DNA of 42,096 nucleotides from Tannerellaceae bacterium (GTDB lineage: Bacteria > Bacteroidota > Bacteroidia > Bacteroidales > Tannerellaceae): assembly GCA_031280435.1 (NCBI GenBank), contig JAITGS010000133.1, forward strand, positions 1-42,096, in the 5' to 3' direction. A program made the position numbers and the translations under genes. Below, piece by piece: positions 41,982-42,096 of the stretch; position 1 is the stretch's first letter; every line of letters starts with the position of its first letter. Under the pieces are notes generated by a model, which had not been told where the DNA came from, did not search any database, and worked only from the letters and a program-made list of their open reading frames with translations.

Positions 41982-42096
41982 CTAAATCTTATTTTGAGGT
42001 GCTACGAAAAAATATTTAGCCATGCGGAAGCGTTATATGTATTAGTTATCACAAACAAGTATATCTATGGAATCCTTACTAAATGCTTTATTGTCT
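41980..42096 (+). mobile_element. Possible left end of an insertion sequence
   Basis: The sequence changes character at about 41980, where the PepSY-type frame breaks. GGCTAAAT (41980-41987) and ATTTAGCC (42014-42021) form an inverted pair. An ATG at 42067 opens a frame (MESLLNALLS) running off the window, at the distance expected for a transposase start from an IS end. The family is not recognised. Evidence is indirect. Confidence 0.3.
42067..42096 (+). CDS. Partial ORF at window edge
   Basis: Ten codons only (MESLLNALLS), running off the right end. It may be the start of a transposase, given the broken gene to its left, but too little is visible to assign it. Confidence 0.3.
   Translation, partial: MESLLNALLS

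Overview
The window looks like a chromosomal piece of a Bacteroidales-type bacterium. The evidence is gene content and order: a DUF6242 lipoprotein, a DUF6089 barrel, then uppS-bamA-skp-skp-murI; purH-mreBCD-mrdA-rodA; rseC-rnfBCDGE-A; and DUF4271-hemD-rnpA-yidD. Signal peptides often end in A-Q, and there are several matches to the Bacteroidetes sigma-ABfr promoter (TTTG, then TAnnTTTG). The species cannot be named from the sequence alone. No tRNA, rRNA or CRISPR array was seen.

Layout. 1-1745: a hairpin and a DUF4143-type ATPase behind a 33-bp periodic leader. 1939-11219: ribD, then an envelope cluster (lipoprotein, small barrel protein, uppS, bamA, two Skp/OmpH chaperones, murI, a VanX-like dipeptidase). 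11258-11488: a 21-bp palindromic array between convergent genes. 11569-18976 (minus strand): purH followed by the rod-shape/elongasome genes mreB, mreC, mreD, mrdA, rodA. 18977-20130: a repeat-rich divergent intergenic region. 20131-31521 (plus): prs, then rseC-rnfBCDGE, an array that also reads as an ORF, rnfA, galE, an ATPase-nuclease fusion and a SulP transporter. 31564-32856 (minus): efp-radC. 32857-37182: a repeat-dominated accessory region with a poly-C small ORF, a 42-bp hairpin array, an LRR protein, a 14-residue-repeat ORF and a DUF6261-like protein. 37286-39920: a small lipoprotein, then yidD, rnpA, hemD and DUF4271 on the minus strand. 40048-40425: a 378-bp inverted-repeat element. 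40548-41570: a zinc alcohol dehydrogenase. The right edge holds a PepSY-type gene cut off by what may be an insertion sequence.

The housekeeping genes are ordinary and fit together: outer-membrane assembly and peptidoglycan precursor supply (uppS, bamA, skp, murI, dipeptidase), lateral wall synthesis (Mre/PBP2/RodA), and the Rnf ion-pumping ferredoxin:NAD oxidoreductase with its RseC partner.

The unusual content is a set of six locally homogeneous tandem arrays, each with a different sequence, but all with a unit of 21, 41 or 42 bp and all carrying a dyad in the unit or in a subset of units. In three arrays the two arms of the dyad change together between units, so the symmetry is kept while the sequence drifts. 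Two arrays lie inside operons, and there they read as open frames that nearly fill the gap between flanking genes. Two further elements are nested dyads sharing an arm. I do not recognise these arrays as a described family; together they are the best candidate here for an undescribed system.
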